From assembly GCF_005405385.1 (NCBI RefSeq), contig NZ_BJDY01000007.1, positions 62,001 through 126,000 of the forward strand: DNA of 64,000 nt, written 5' to 3'. This DNA is from Lactiplantibacillus mudanjiangensis (GTDB taxonomy: Bacteria; Bacillota; Bacilli; Lactobacillales; Lactobacillaceae). The position numbers and the translations under genes were made by a program. Shown one piece after another: positions 49,918-58,535 of this stretch (positions are counted from its first letter, which is position 1; each line of letters starts with the position of its first letter). The notes under the pieces are model-generated. The model saw only the letters and a list, made by a program, of their open reading frames with translations. It had not been told where the DNA came from and searched no databases.

Positions 49918-52071
49918 TTAACTACCTGGCGTATCTGCCAAAGTCCACGTCACCGTGCCACTGTAACTACCAGCATAAACGCTCGGTTGGACATCTAGGA
50001 AAATCCCAGTACTGCTTGACCAACCACTAGCAATATCGGTTGCCGTAGTCGTGCCATCACTAGCCCCATTCGCAATCAGCGCTGATTTGTTTGTCAACAC
50101 CTGCTTATTACCACTACTGTCAATATAAACCAAATTACCATCAAAATCATGTTGAGATGACGTTAACTTGGACGCAGTTGCATAGACGTACCACTTAGAA
50201 CCAGATGTCCGTGTATCACTGACCTTGACGCTCCAATCAGAACTGGCTTTAAGCAACGTTTCCTTCGTTGGAATCTTATTGTCACTACCAAAACTAACTG
50301 TTCCCGATAAGTCGCTAAACGCTAATGTCCCATTTAACTTAATCGTAAACGTGACTTGGTTCGACTGGTTACCGTTGTCATCGACCCCATAAACGGTCAC
50401 CTTATTGTCGCCAGTTGTGAGCTTAGTCGCCGGTAAGTTAAAGTTAAAATACCCACTCGACGTACTATCACTACTCGTCCCGTTCATGGTAAAACTGTCA
50501 ATTGTATTGCCATTATCCAACGACACATGCATCGTCACGTCACCATTTTTCAAGGTATCATTAGCCGCTGAACTTTCAGCCACCAACATTCCTTGCAAGT
50601 TAATGGACTTACCAGCATCAACACTGGTTGCATTACCACTAGACATACTTAAGGTGAGTTGCCGCGCTGGCTTGATCGTAAACGCCGGCGTTGCAACGGT
50701 TCCAATATTGGTCGTACCGCTAAATGATTGTAATGAACTAGCTACCGACGTATTAGTTGCCACATCTTTGGCCGTTCCTTTTAACGTTAAGGTAGCCGTT
50801 GGATTCGTCAAACTCAATGAATCCTTTAACGTATGCGCAATTGCCGTCGTATCACCTAACTCAGTACTTGTTAACGATTCCGTATCGCCGTTACTATAAT
50901 CAATGCCCCCCTTATTAAAGGTCACATTACTGTTTTGCTTCAGCTTAGTCGCAATGGACTTCCAATCAGAAGTACCGCTATTATAAGTCAGTTTATACTT
51001 ATAAGTTAAAGCATCCTTACCATTGATATTATCATTATCCGTTACCGTCCGACCATCTTGCGTGTTATCCGTCACCGTTAAATCAGTGTCTGCATTAACC
51101 AATCCCGGAACTGATTCAAAAACAACCATGTTATTCGTATACTGCGTCCCGGTCGAACCGGTAAATCCCCAGTAGACCGACTTGTCCGCCGAAGTGGCCG
51201 TTAAACCCAGCTTACTAATATCCACATTAACCGTTTTACTACCTGTCGCCGGTTGCGCCAATCCGGAACTAGCATTTTTATCATTGAATGTATATGTCAT
51301 CGACCCAGTCGTACTGCTACCAGTTGGTGCGACCCACTTTAATGAGACATGGTGCCATGCACCATCCGATAACGTCGAATAGATTGTGCCATTATGTGTC
51401 ATGGTCGTGTAGTACCCGAGACTCGAGTTACCATGAACGGCATAAGTACTACTCTCTCCTGGATAATTGGACGCAAGATGTGGACCATCATTACCCGATA
51501 AATGGTCATAGCCCGAGTTAGCGCCAACTGCGACACTGTCATTAACGAATTCATCAAACTCTAACGCCCAGCTTTTCTGAATCGCCCGGCCTGCCACCGT
51601 ATCCGCACTGCCTGTTGCTTTATTATTATCAAGGCCCCAAACCCCCAGGGTCTGACCAGGTGCAATTTTGCTACTTAATCCGGATGTAATCGCACTGGTC
51701 CCCACATTCTGCATAACAAAAGCCATCCCATCAGCTGGTGTACTACTGCTACCAAAGTACATCCACATCGAGGCCGTCCAATTATTACTTAAATCAACTT
51801 TATTCGCCGTATTTGCCCAAATTGCCCCAACTTGACTCTTAGCATCCGTAACCTGAACGGCTTTTGCATTGGGGTTAGCCGTATTTGTCGATTGGACAAT
51901 CTTCGCAACATTAGTAGGCGTTAACGTTGGAATCGTGAACACATCTGAAATTGCCGAAACTCCATTAGGCATTGAACTGAGGGCCGCCGAATCGGTTGCT
52001 TGAGCAACTGTCCCACTAAACAACAAAGCACCACTCAAGACAAGTCCACTTAATATTGTACGTAATTTCAT
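49918..52071 (-). CDS. WxL-domain surface protein with L-type lectin-like domain
   Basis: 717-residue secreted protein. A signal peptide spans residues about 1-26 (ends GTVAQAT). A lectin-like jelly roll follows (WTASMWMYFGSSSTPADGMA ... WALEFDEFVND), then Ig-like or MucBP-like repeats. A C-terminal WxL domain contains SDWSVKVSD and YSGTVTWTLADTPGS. WxL domains attach non-covalently to peptidoglycan and work with DUF916 partners. The ATG overlaps the stop of the LPQTNE gene as ATGA. Likely binds host or plant glycans (inference). Corresponds to CscB/CscC-type proteins. Confidence 0.9.
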   Translation of the reverse strand: MKLRTILSGLVLSGALLFSGTVAQATDSAALSSMPNGVSAISDVFTIPTLTPTNVAKIVQSTNTANPNAKAVQVTDAKSQVGAIWANTANKVDLSNNWTASMWMYFGSSSTPADGMAFVMQNVGTSAITSGLSSKIAPGQTLGVWGLDNNKATGSADTVAGRAIQKSWALEFDEFVNDSVAVGANSGYDHLSGNDGPHLASNYPGESSTYAVHGNSSLGYYTTMTHNGTIYSTLSDGAWHHVSLKWVAPTGSSTTGSMTYTFNDKNASSGLAQPATGSKTVNVDISKLGLTATSADKSVYWGFTGSTGTQYTNNMVVFESVPGLVNADTDLTVTDNTQDGRTVTDNDNINGKDALTYKYKLTYNSGTSDWKSIATKLKQNSNVTFNKGGIDYSNGDTESLTSTELGDTTAIAHTLKDSLSLTNPTATLTLKGTAKDVATNTSVASSLQSFSGTTNIGTVATPAFTIKPARQLTLSMSSGNATSVDAGKSINLQGMLVAESSAANDTLKNGDVTMHVSLDNGNTIDSFTMNGTSSDSTSSGYFNFNLPATKLTTGDNKVTVYGVDDNGNQSNQVTFTIKLNGTLAFSDLSGTVSFGSDNKIPTKETLLKASSDWSVKVSDTRTSGSKWYVYATASKLTSSQHDFDGNLVYIDSSGNKQVLTNKSALIANGASDGTTTATDIASGWSSSTGIFLDVQPSVYAGSYSGTVTWTLADTPGS

Positions 52072-52490
52072 CTTGATTCGACCCCTTCCCGTAATCGGCG
52101 AAGTTGCCACCCAACAATAATCACCAAGATTAAAGCAATGATCAGCAAGCCACCAAGAATCTGGGCAGCGACCGTCATCATTTCATTAGTTTGTGGCAAA
52201 CGACCACTAGTTAAAGCACGTTTAAGCTGCTGTCCTGGTGTTTGAATTGCATCGCCATCGGCTGACGAAGTTGTCGCCTTCGGTTTCGTTGTTTTTACCG
52301 TAGCCGTTTTCCCGTTTGGAATGACCGGATCAATAGTCGCGCCCTGACTTTCCGTCGTCGATCCTGCAGTAAATCCAACACTCGCCGTTGTCTGATTCTG
52401 ATCACTCGTTGCCGCATAACTCAGCCGAGGGCGACTAAAGCCCAATAATAGCGCTGATATTAGTAGACACCCTATCAATAGTCGTTTCAT
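52068..52490 (-). CDS. Small sortase-anchored surface protein (CscD-like)
   Basis: 140 residues. Signal peptide (residues 1-26), short Thr/Ser-rich exposed region, and the sorting signal LPQTNE followed by a hydrophobic helix and an RRLREG tail. LPQTxE is the preferred sortase A motif in Lactiplantibacillus. In csc clusters this small anchored protein is thought to tether the WxL complex covalently. ATG 52490 with GGGGG upstream is preferred over the upstream in-frame start. Confidence 0.88.
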   Translation of the reverse strand: MKRLLIGCLLISALLLGFSRPRLSYAATSDQNQTTASVGFTAGSTTESQGATIDPVIPNGKTATVKTTKPKATTSSADGDAIQTPGQQLKRALTSGRLPQTNEMMTVAAQILGGLLIIALILVIIVGWQLRRLREGVESR

Positions 52491-52521
52491 CAGGCCTACC
52501 CCCGTTACCACTCGATATTAA

Positions 52522-53580
52522 TTAATCTTCTCGTTTTTGACGTCGACGCCGTAACCAGAAAATGAACCACAAGACTAGTAGCACAATAATTAACATCGCT
52601 AAAGCACCAATGCCAATTAACCACCAGATACTCATGCCTCGATTATTAACCGCTTTACCATTATATTGTTTGGCCTCGGCAGCCGTAATCGTAAAGTCAC
52701 GATCAAAGACCCAACGATGATCGCTATTTTTCGCCACCATTCGTAAATGATAACGACCAGCTTGCAAATTCGTATTACCTAATTGAATGGGGTATTTAAA
52801 AACCGAGTTTGGTGCCATTTGAACATTCTTCTTAGTTGCGGTTTTGACCACTTTGCCAGAATTCTTGCTAGTAATCGTGGTTTTTAAATTAAGCTGTGGG
52901 ACAATCACCGCGGAAACATTCCTTAAATATGGAAAAATACTTTGATGATAGTTTTCCAAACCGGCTTTAACTTTGTCTAGTTGTAGTTTGGGTGCTGGGG
53001 TCTTCCCCATTGAGAATTTCATCCCGATGACATATGAATAAACATTACGAACATTCATAGAACCTTTGACTTGGCCGGTCACCTTTTGATCAACACGCTT
53101 GAAATACCAACCACCTAAAATCACACCGTTAAATGGCGAAGTCGGCATGGAGACCTTTGTTTTAATGGTTTTGGACCCATTTGCTGGTACAGTTACTGTT
53201 TTAGGTCCCGATAATTTAGCTAAATCGGCCATTTTATGTGTTAACGATGCATCGAAACTTTTAGCCGGTGTCACGTATTCAATAGTCCCATTGTTATTCG
53301 TATATGCCGTGTGAATTGCAGTTTGCACCTTAATATCACGATTTGTCACATTATAAATAACCGCTTTCAACGTCTCTTTTTGACCCGTTTTCATTTTTAG
53401 ATCAAAAAATGATTCTTTTTTATTAAGTTGATTTTTAGGTAATTTAGCTGAAACACTATAACCAATATTATTGGTTTGTTTACTGCTGCTGGCAGCTTGT
53501 GCTTTAAACATGCCAGTGAGGCCTAAAGCGACCCCCATTAAGCCCAGGAGCCACCACCCAAAATGTTTACTAGTTGTCAT
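52522..53580 (-). CDS. DUF916/DUF3324 WxL-partner protein (CscA-like)
   Basis: 352 residues. Signal peptide to about residue 30 (FKAQAASS), a DUF916 peptidoglycan-binding Ig-like domain (IGYSVSAKLPKNQ ... TVPANGSKTIKTKVSMP), a DUF3324 host-binding-type domain, and a C-terminal transmembrane helix with RRRRQKRED. It anchors the WxL complex in the envelope. AGGGTG precedes ATG 53580. It follows a terminator hairpin, so its level may be lower than that of the first WxL gene. Confidence 0.9.
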   Translation of the reverse strand: MTTSKHFGWWLLGLMGVALGLTGMFKAQAASSSKQTNNIGYSVSAKLPKNQLNKKESFFDLKMKTGQKETLKAVIYNVTNRDIKVQTAIHTAYTNNNGTIEYVTPAKSFDASLTHKMADLAKLSGPKTVTVPANGSKTIKTKVSMPTSPFNGVILGGWYFKRVDQKVTGQVKGSMNVRNVYSYVIGMKFSMGKTPAPKLQLDKVKAGLENYHQSIFPYLRNVSAVIVPQLNLKTTITSKNSGKVVKTATKKNVQMAPNSVFKYPIQLGNTNLQAGRYHLRMVAKNSDHRWVFDRDFTITAAEAKQYNGKAVNNRGMSIWWLIGIGALAMLIIVLLVLWFIFWLRRRRQKRED

Positions 53581-53624
53581 TATTTCACACCCTAATCCGT
53601 TTATGACTATCATACCATTATGTA

Positions 53625-53657
53625 ACAAAAAGGTGCTTAGGACCAAGCACCTTTTTG
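53625..53657 (-). terminator. Intercistronic terminator within the csc cluster
   Basis: The stem CAAAAAGGTGCTT / AAGCACCTTTTTG sits between the first WxL gene and the CscA-like gene, and no strong promoter is evident after it. It probably attenuates downstream expression. Confidence 0.7.
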
Positions 53658-53675
53658 TGATTACTAATAAGTTAT

Positions 53676-54422
53676 TTATTCAGTAGGTAAACTAGCTAAA
53701 TTCCAATTTAATGTTGCCGTGTAAGTCCCAGCTTCGGCGCTGTTGGCTGGGATAGTCAATTTAATTGCACTAGGGTCTAATTGATCAATGGTGACCCCAG
53801 AACCAGAACCCTTAGCGGCAGTTAAGACCGTGGCAGTGCTACCCAAAACATTAGTTGTTGCAGTAGCAACAGAGCCATTGCCATCAATACTGTCAGCACT
53901 GCTTACAGCACCAGCAGGTAGTGTGAGTTCAGCACCATCGATAGCAGCTAATGCCTTGCCATCTGCATCCTTGCCAGTTAGTTCGCTACCAGTTACGCCA
54001 AGGCTCCAGCCTGCTTTAGTACCACGTACATCAGAAACTTCAATAACTGCCTTGTCATTCCAAAGTGCGGATGTGCTATTACCAGTTGTATCATTGGCGT
54101 AATAATCATTGGATTTCAAAACATCAATTTCATGAGTCCCAAAGTTCAAGTTGTTGGTCACATAAATCAATGACAAGCCACCACCGTTAGGAACGTCAAC
54201 ACCGTTACCGCCATCACCGCCAGAGCCATCACCAGTGCCTGGGTTTGATGGATCAACTGGCTTAACGCCGTCTGTATTAGCCGTAAACCCAGCAATAACA
54301 GTTGTATTCCCAGTCCGGTTTTCAGCCGCTGGTGTCGTTGTGTCAGCATTTGCAACAGTTGGTAATACAGCACCGATTAATAAAGCCCCTGATAATAATA
54401 GCCCGCTAATTAATTTATTCAT
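53676..54422 (-). CDS. Small WxL-domain surface protein (CscB-like)
   Basis: 248 residues. Signal peptide (about 1-26, ends TVANADT), a Gly/Pro/Asp-rich linker (NPGTGDGSGGDGGNG), then a WxL domain with KAGWSLGVTGSEL and YTATLNWNLASLP. Secreted and bound to the wall through the WxL domain. AAAGGGGAG precedes ATG 54422. First gene of the leftward cluster; a candidate promoter (TTGTAA, 17 nt, TATAGA) lies just upstream. Confidence 0.9.
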   Translation of the reverse strand: MNKLISGLLLSGALLIGAVLPTVANADTTTPAAENRTGNTTVIAGFTANTDGVKPVDPSNPGTGDGSGGDGGNGVDVPNGGGLSLIYVTNNLNFGTHEIDVLKSNDYYANDTTGNSTSALWNDKAVIEVSDVRGTKAGWSLGVTGSELTGKDADGKALAAIDGAELTLPAGAVSSADSIDGNGSVATATTNVLGSTATVLTAAKGSGSGVTIDQLDPSAIKLTIPANSAEAGTYTATLNWNLASLPTE

Positions 54423-55057
54423 GATTGATACTCCCCTTTTGCTTTTATCTATATTTATAGTTTAGCATGTTTACAATGGATATCAATATTTTTATAAGAG
54501 TTTTTTACTTTTTTGTGTCTTTTTTGTGAAACTGATTGTTAATTATCGATAAAAACCGTTATATTTTCTAAACCAATTAAAAAGCAATAGCGCAAAATGC
54601 ATTGATACATCAGTAATTTGTCTAGTAGTCCAATTAAAAAATAATTTGGCATCTATTATAAATTAATTATTAAAAAGATAATTATATAATTAAGATGGTA
54701 TCGTTTCATTATTAAAAATATTAATTCTACTAAAAATCGAAAATACTATCATTCTCAACAAATGCCTGCAAAACAGCGTTCGTTGTTATTTTAGTTAATC
54801 CCTTTAATTATAGCTACTTATATCTTCACAATTTCTTCACATTTAGTGTAATCCCACGTATTCCAGTATTTTACTTTTTTTCATTCAACAAATAAGGCTA
54901 ATTAAGTTAATCCTTTTTTTCGATTAACTTAACAATTTAACGTATTTTACAAAGTCTATATCAGCCACCATCAGAAAATCGCCACTACATTAACATGATC
55001 CGTCATGGAAACTGGCAACATAAACTAGATTAATCGGAAAAATAATGTTCTTTGTAT
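54423..55057. other. AT-rich intergenic stretch without genes
   Basis: About 630 nt, very AT-rich, with many short A/T tracts. Apart from the csc promoter at its left end I see no reading frame with a Shine-Dalgarno, no repeat family member and no strong hairpin. It may hold csc regulatory sites or be degraded sequence. Confidence 0.5.
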
Positions 55058-55089
55058 AAAAAAAGCATTACGCTAAAAAGCATAATGCC
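55058..55089 (-). terminator. Terminator of the histidine kinase gene
   Basis: The stem GGGCATTATGCT / AGCGTAATGCTTT on the minus strand precedes a T7 run. Confidence 0.75.
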
Positions 55090-55124
55090 CTTGTACTAAT
55101 CCTCGTCATAACAGACGTCCCAAT

Positions 55125-56468
55125 TCACTTATCCACCGCTGATTCAATCGTCAATAAGGCGACAAAATCCGTGGCTGTTACTTGATAGTCCACTTTAAGT
55201 TGCTGATTCGTTAATTGTTGAATAATACCTAACCCATAGCCAAAATGACCTGGTTTAGTCGTAAACCGGTGTTGATTAAGTTTGCGCCAATCGGTTTCGG
55301 CATGAGCCGGTAACTGATTGGCAATTCGAAATTGAATCGCTTGTGACGGCAACTGACTAACGTCCAAATACACCTTCTGATCAGCTTGTGCAGCCGCGTC
55401 TAACGCATTATCAATTAGATTACCCAGGATTCGAACAACACTCACCTGATTCACTTCAGGGACCTCAACTGGTTGTAAAATCGTGAGTTTTAAATTTAAG
55501 TTTCGCTCAAAGGCAGCCTCAACCTTAGCGTACAATAGCCCACTGATCTCAGGTGCACTTAACTGGCGTAATTGTACAAGATTAGGATCAGTTGCGACTT
55601 GCTGACTATTTGGCCAAACTGCCTCTTCAAAGTATTTTTTCAATCCTGGCATATCCTCATTTTGAATATACTGACTCAGACTCAACAAAATATTTTGATA
55701 ATCGTGCTTAAATAATGACAATTGCTGATTATGCCGGGTTAATGCTGTATTATACTGCGACACTTCAGCCAAAAGTTGCGCATCCGTCAATCGATTATTC
55801 TTATTGATCACCAAATACGTCGTAATCGTGCCAAAGATCAAGCTCGCCACACTGGCAACATAGGTCTGCGACACCACGGACATCTCCATAGCATATCGAT
55901 AAGCCAAGATATAAAAACCATAGCTTAATAGAATCAACCAATAATCACTACGTTCGATCTTAACATGCTGAAAAAAGTCAACTGTCGCAAAACGCACCAC
56001 ATAGTGATGAGCAAAAATACCGATCAAAACAACCATCGGCAAACACATCACAACCGCTCCCACCAAGTTAACCGTTGCCGTTAAATCATGTAACCCAATC
56101 GCTTGTCGCGGCAACATCAAATCTTTGGACGCAAATATAAACTTTAAAATGCTACCTGAAATACCGCTAATTAACCGTTTTAAAGCATTTAGAAACAGGA
56201 CAATTGGCAAAGTTAAGATCCACTTCGTATATAACAACCGCGCGCTCATTACCGTATGTAAAATCGTGAGTGGCACAATCCAAATGAACACCAATGGCAC
56301 ATGTGGGAAAACCACTGTCGCTAATTGCTCAATAAATTGAAAGGCAATCACTAAAGTTACCCAAGTCACCGCTAAACGCCACGTTAATAACTCCCGAAAA
56401 GCCAACATCAACATAATCATTTCATAACTACCCGAAATCAATGATAATGTGTACAAAAAATAAGTCAT
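55125..56468 (-). CDS. AgrC-like histidine kinase (HPK10 type), orphan
   Basis: 447 residues. About six to seven N-terminal membrane helices (to about residue 200) are followed by the phosphoacceptor motif KHDYQNILLSL and a GHKL ATPase domain with NLIDNALDAA (N box) and FGYGLGI (G box). This is the architecture of peptide-pheromone receptors such as AgrC, PlnB-type kinases and FsrC. No response regulator, AgrB peptidase or pheromone precursor is visible nearby, so its partner must be elsewhere or lost. ATG 56468 with GGAG 8 nt upstream is preferred over longer frames. Confidence 0.9.
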   Translation of the reverse strand: MTYFLYTLSLISGSYEMIMLMLAFRELLTWRLAVTWVTLVIAFQFIEQLATVVFPHVPLVFIWIVPLTILHTVMSARLLYTKWILTLPIVLFLNALKRLISGISGSILKFIFASKDLMLPRQAIGLHDLTATVNLVGAVVMCLPMVVLIGIFAHHYVVRFATVDFFQHVKIERSDYWLILLSYGFYILAYRYAMEMSVVSQTYVASVASLIFGTITTYLVINKNNRLTDAQLLAEVSQYNTALTRHNQQLSLFKHDYQNILLSLSQYIQNEDMPGLKKYFEEAVWPNSQQVATDPNLVQLRQLSAPEISGLLYAKVEAAFERNLNLKLTILQPVEVPEVNQVSVVRILGNLIDNALDAAAQADQKVYLDVSQLPSQAIQFRIANQLPAHAETDWRKLNQHRFTTKPGHFGYGLGIIQQLTNQQLKVDYQVTATDFVALLTIESAVDK

Positions 56469-56548
56469 ACTCCCTACTCCTACTCTCTTAACCGTATACC
56501 TGTAACAATTTTTCAGGGTGTTGATTACCTTATCTTCTATCATACGCG

Positions 56549-56586
56549 CAAAAAGGGTCGCTGAGCTAGTGCCCAACGACCCTTTT
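56549..56586 (-). terminator. Terminator of the small secreted protein gene
   Basis: The stem AAAAGGGTCG / CGACCCTTTT lies past the stop at 56597 on the minus strand. Confidence 0.75.
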
Positions 56587-56596
56587 CGTTATTTTA

Positions 56597-57028
56597 TTAT
56601 TGAACCACAATATCATAGTGGTTGCCGTATGTGCCCCGATCATGAACTTTGCCCATGCCGAGCGGTGTTTTAATCTTCGTGCCAAACTTTTTATTGTTCG
56701 CTAAAATTAAATAGCCGTCTTTGTCGTAACCATTCAATGTATAAGTGCCATCAGACGTAAAACGTCCCATCCCATACATTCCCGAACCATTTGGCGAATA
56801 ATATGTATACACCTTTTTTTGCCATTTAACTCGGCCTTGCATCTTAAAAACAGATTTTGACATCACCGCATTTTTAGCCACATTGGCTTTAAATAAGGTT
56901 TTAGCTGATTTCGTCGTGGCAGCTGCTACGGTATTAGTTTGTTGCGCATCTGACAACAAGGTTAACCCACCAAAAGTTAATCCAGTCATCATGGCAATTA
57001 CTAGCAATAAATGTCGCAGTTTAGTCAT
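56597..57028 (-). CDS. Small secreted protein, possible 3D-like fold
   Basis: 143 residues. Signal peptide (about 1-30, with cleavage near TVAAAT). The mature part begins with Lys/Ala-rich sequence and ends in PLGMGKVHDRGTYGNHYDIV. The spacing of D-x-G and a final YDI resembles the C-terminus of 3D/RlpA-like double-psi barrel domains, but the match is weak. GAGGGG precedes ATG 57028. Extracellular or wall-associated; function unknown. Confidence 0.75.
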   Translation of the reverse strand: MTKLRHLLLVIAMMTGLTFGGLTLLSDAQQTNTVAAATTKSAKTLFKANVAKNAVMSKSVFKMQGRVKWQKKVYTYYSPNGSGMYGMGRFTSDGTYTLNGYDKDGYLILANNKKFGTKIKTPLGMGKVHDRGTYGNHYDIVVQ

Positions 57029-57176
57029 TAACGGTTACCCCTCTTTTTTAAGATCTGCTTAACATCACAATTTAACAATTGACAACAGTATAACGAGTAC
57101 GCGTTGCGCATTGATAACAGTTACATTACAAAAGTGTTACGAATTGTATAGACCGCTAAATATTGGTTCAGACCAG

Positions 57177-57220
57177 AAAAAAAGGCCAGCAGACGGCGTT
57201 TCGCAATCCGCTGACCTTTC
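57177..57220 (-). terminator. Terminator of the 57231 CPBP gene
   Basis: An imperfect stem, AAAGGTCAGCGG / CCGTCTGCTGGCCTTT, with a T7 run lies on the minus strand. Confidence 0.7.
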
Positions 57221-57230
57221 GTCAACTTAC

Positions 57231-58451
57231 TTAATCAACTGAAGCATCCGTTAGCTGTAACCGTTGCTTAACTTGCCTCTGAATCACCTGACGTCGAGTG
57301 CCTGTCAGTAAGAAAATCGTCAAACCAACAAAGACAATCACGATAAACCCTGTTGTTTGCCATTCGAATAGGTCGGGATGGCTCATCGATTCAGTCCCCG
57401 AAGCCATCATCGACAAACTGTCGGTTAAAGTATGAATCAGAATGGGGACTAAAAAACTACCCGTATAGAGGTAACTGGCGGCTAAAAAGCTCCCTAATGC
57501 CGCCGCAAAAATCATCTGCTCTAAAGTTGCTGACACCGCTTGACCAGCCAAAATATTCGCACTATGCCAGAGGCCAAACAGCCCACTACTCAAGCCAACT
57601 GCCCACGCCACTTGATGACGATGTTGCCGAAATTGCCATAGTAACAAACTTAAGATACTAAACCGGTACAGCCATTCTTCAGCAATTCCGGGTTCTAACC
57701 CACTTAAAAACATCTTCAAGGATGGTGACTGCATCTTAAACGAAAACTTGGTAAAAACAGTCGCCCAGTTATCACCAGTACCAAAGGCATTCCAGATCAC
57801 AAAAGCGCCAGCAACCACGCCAATAAGCGTTAGAACCGGCCAGCTGGCTTGTCGATTCAGGCGCCAAGTCGGCCAATAATAACCCCAACCTTGCATGACA
57901 ACTCCGAGCATCAACACTAAGGCCACAGCCCCAAAGACACCGCTATTACCAACTATTTTAAAACTTGCCGGAATCGTTAAGTTGGGCAATAACGTTAACA
58001 TCTCGTGGGCACCAATAACACCACTAAACACAATCGAAATTAATAACAAGATTCGCCCAATAAGCGCTTTAATTGGCACCAAGAGCACATAACCAACCGG
58101 AATCCACATGATGATTAAGTAAGCAAAGGCCATCGCCACTACGCCACGTTCATTCAGTGGCGTATAGCGGCTCATCACGACTACTAAATTGCCTAACAGT
58201 AATGGTAAAAACGTAAATTGAATAATCGTTTGTAAATAATGATTCACTCGTCGCCGACGCGACCAAGTGTTAGCTAATTCTGGTTTTTCAACCATCGGAA
58301 TATAAGCGCTAAACAACCATAAAATGATGATTGGTCCGAGTAAGCTCCCCCCATGACCGTTTAAAATAAGCTGTAACAAAAACGCGCCAACTAGTATCCC
58401 TAACTGGACACCGTACCAGCGACGTAACTGTTGATCAACCTCTGTTTGCAT
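57231..58451 (-). CDS. CPBP family intramembrane metalloprotease 3
   Basis: 406 residues, larger than the two in the XRE array, with about ten to eleven helices. The motifs are AEEWLYRFS (EExxxR), FGLWHS (FxxxH) and HTLTDS (His with Asp in the last position). It is a type II CAAX protease or immunity-like protein with unknown substrate. ATG 58451 follows GGGGGA by 9 nt; that Shine-Dalgarno lies inside the upstream terminator stem. Confidence 0.87.
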   Translation of the reverse strand: MQTEVDQQLRRWYGVQLGILVGAFLLQLILNGHGGSLLGPIIILWLFSAYIPMVEKPELANTWSRRRRVNHYLQTIIQFTFLPLLLGNLVVVMSRYTPLNERGVVAMAFAYLIIMWIPVGYVLLVPIKALIGRILLLISIVFSGVIGAHEMLTLLPNLTIPASFKIVGNSGVFGAVALVLMLGVVMQGWGYYWPTWRLNRQASWPVLTLIGVVAGAFVIWNAFGTGDNWATVFTKFSFKMQSPSLKMFLSGLEPGIAEEWLYRFSILSLLLWQFRQHRHQVAWAVGLSSGLFGLWHSANILAGQAVSATLEQMIFAAALGSFLAASYLYTGSFLVPILIHTLTDSLSMMASGTESMSHPDLFEWQTTGFIVIVFVGLTIFLLTGTRRQVIQRQVKQRLQLTDASVD

Positions 58452-58455
58452 CAAA

Positions 58456-58505
58456 AAAATCCCCCAATCTGGTGTTAAGTTAATCATACCAGATTGGGGG
58501 ATTTT
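58456..58505 (-). terminator. Perfect 18-bp terminator overlapping the RBS of CPBP 3
   Basis: AAAATCCCCCAATCTGGT / ACCAGATTGGGGGATTTT with a 14-nt loop and T7. It lies after the ABC-F gene, and its distal arm contains the GGGGG Shine-Dalgarno of the next gene. Confidence 0.85.
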
Positions 58506-58535
58506 GATGAAACGCTTAGTTAGTCATTATTTAAT

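Noticed and set aside
54423-55057. A pheromone precursor gene for the AgrC-like kinase in the AT-rich gap
   Set aside because: No short frame with a Shine-Dalgarno and a signal or double-glycine pattern could be found.
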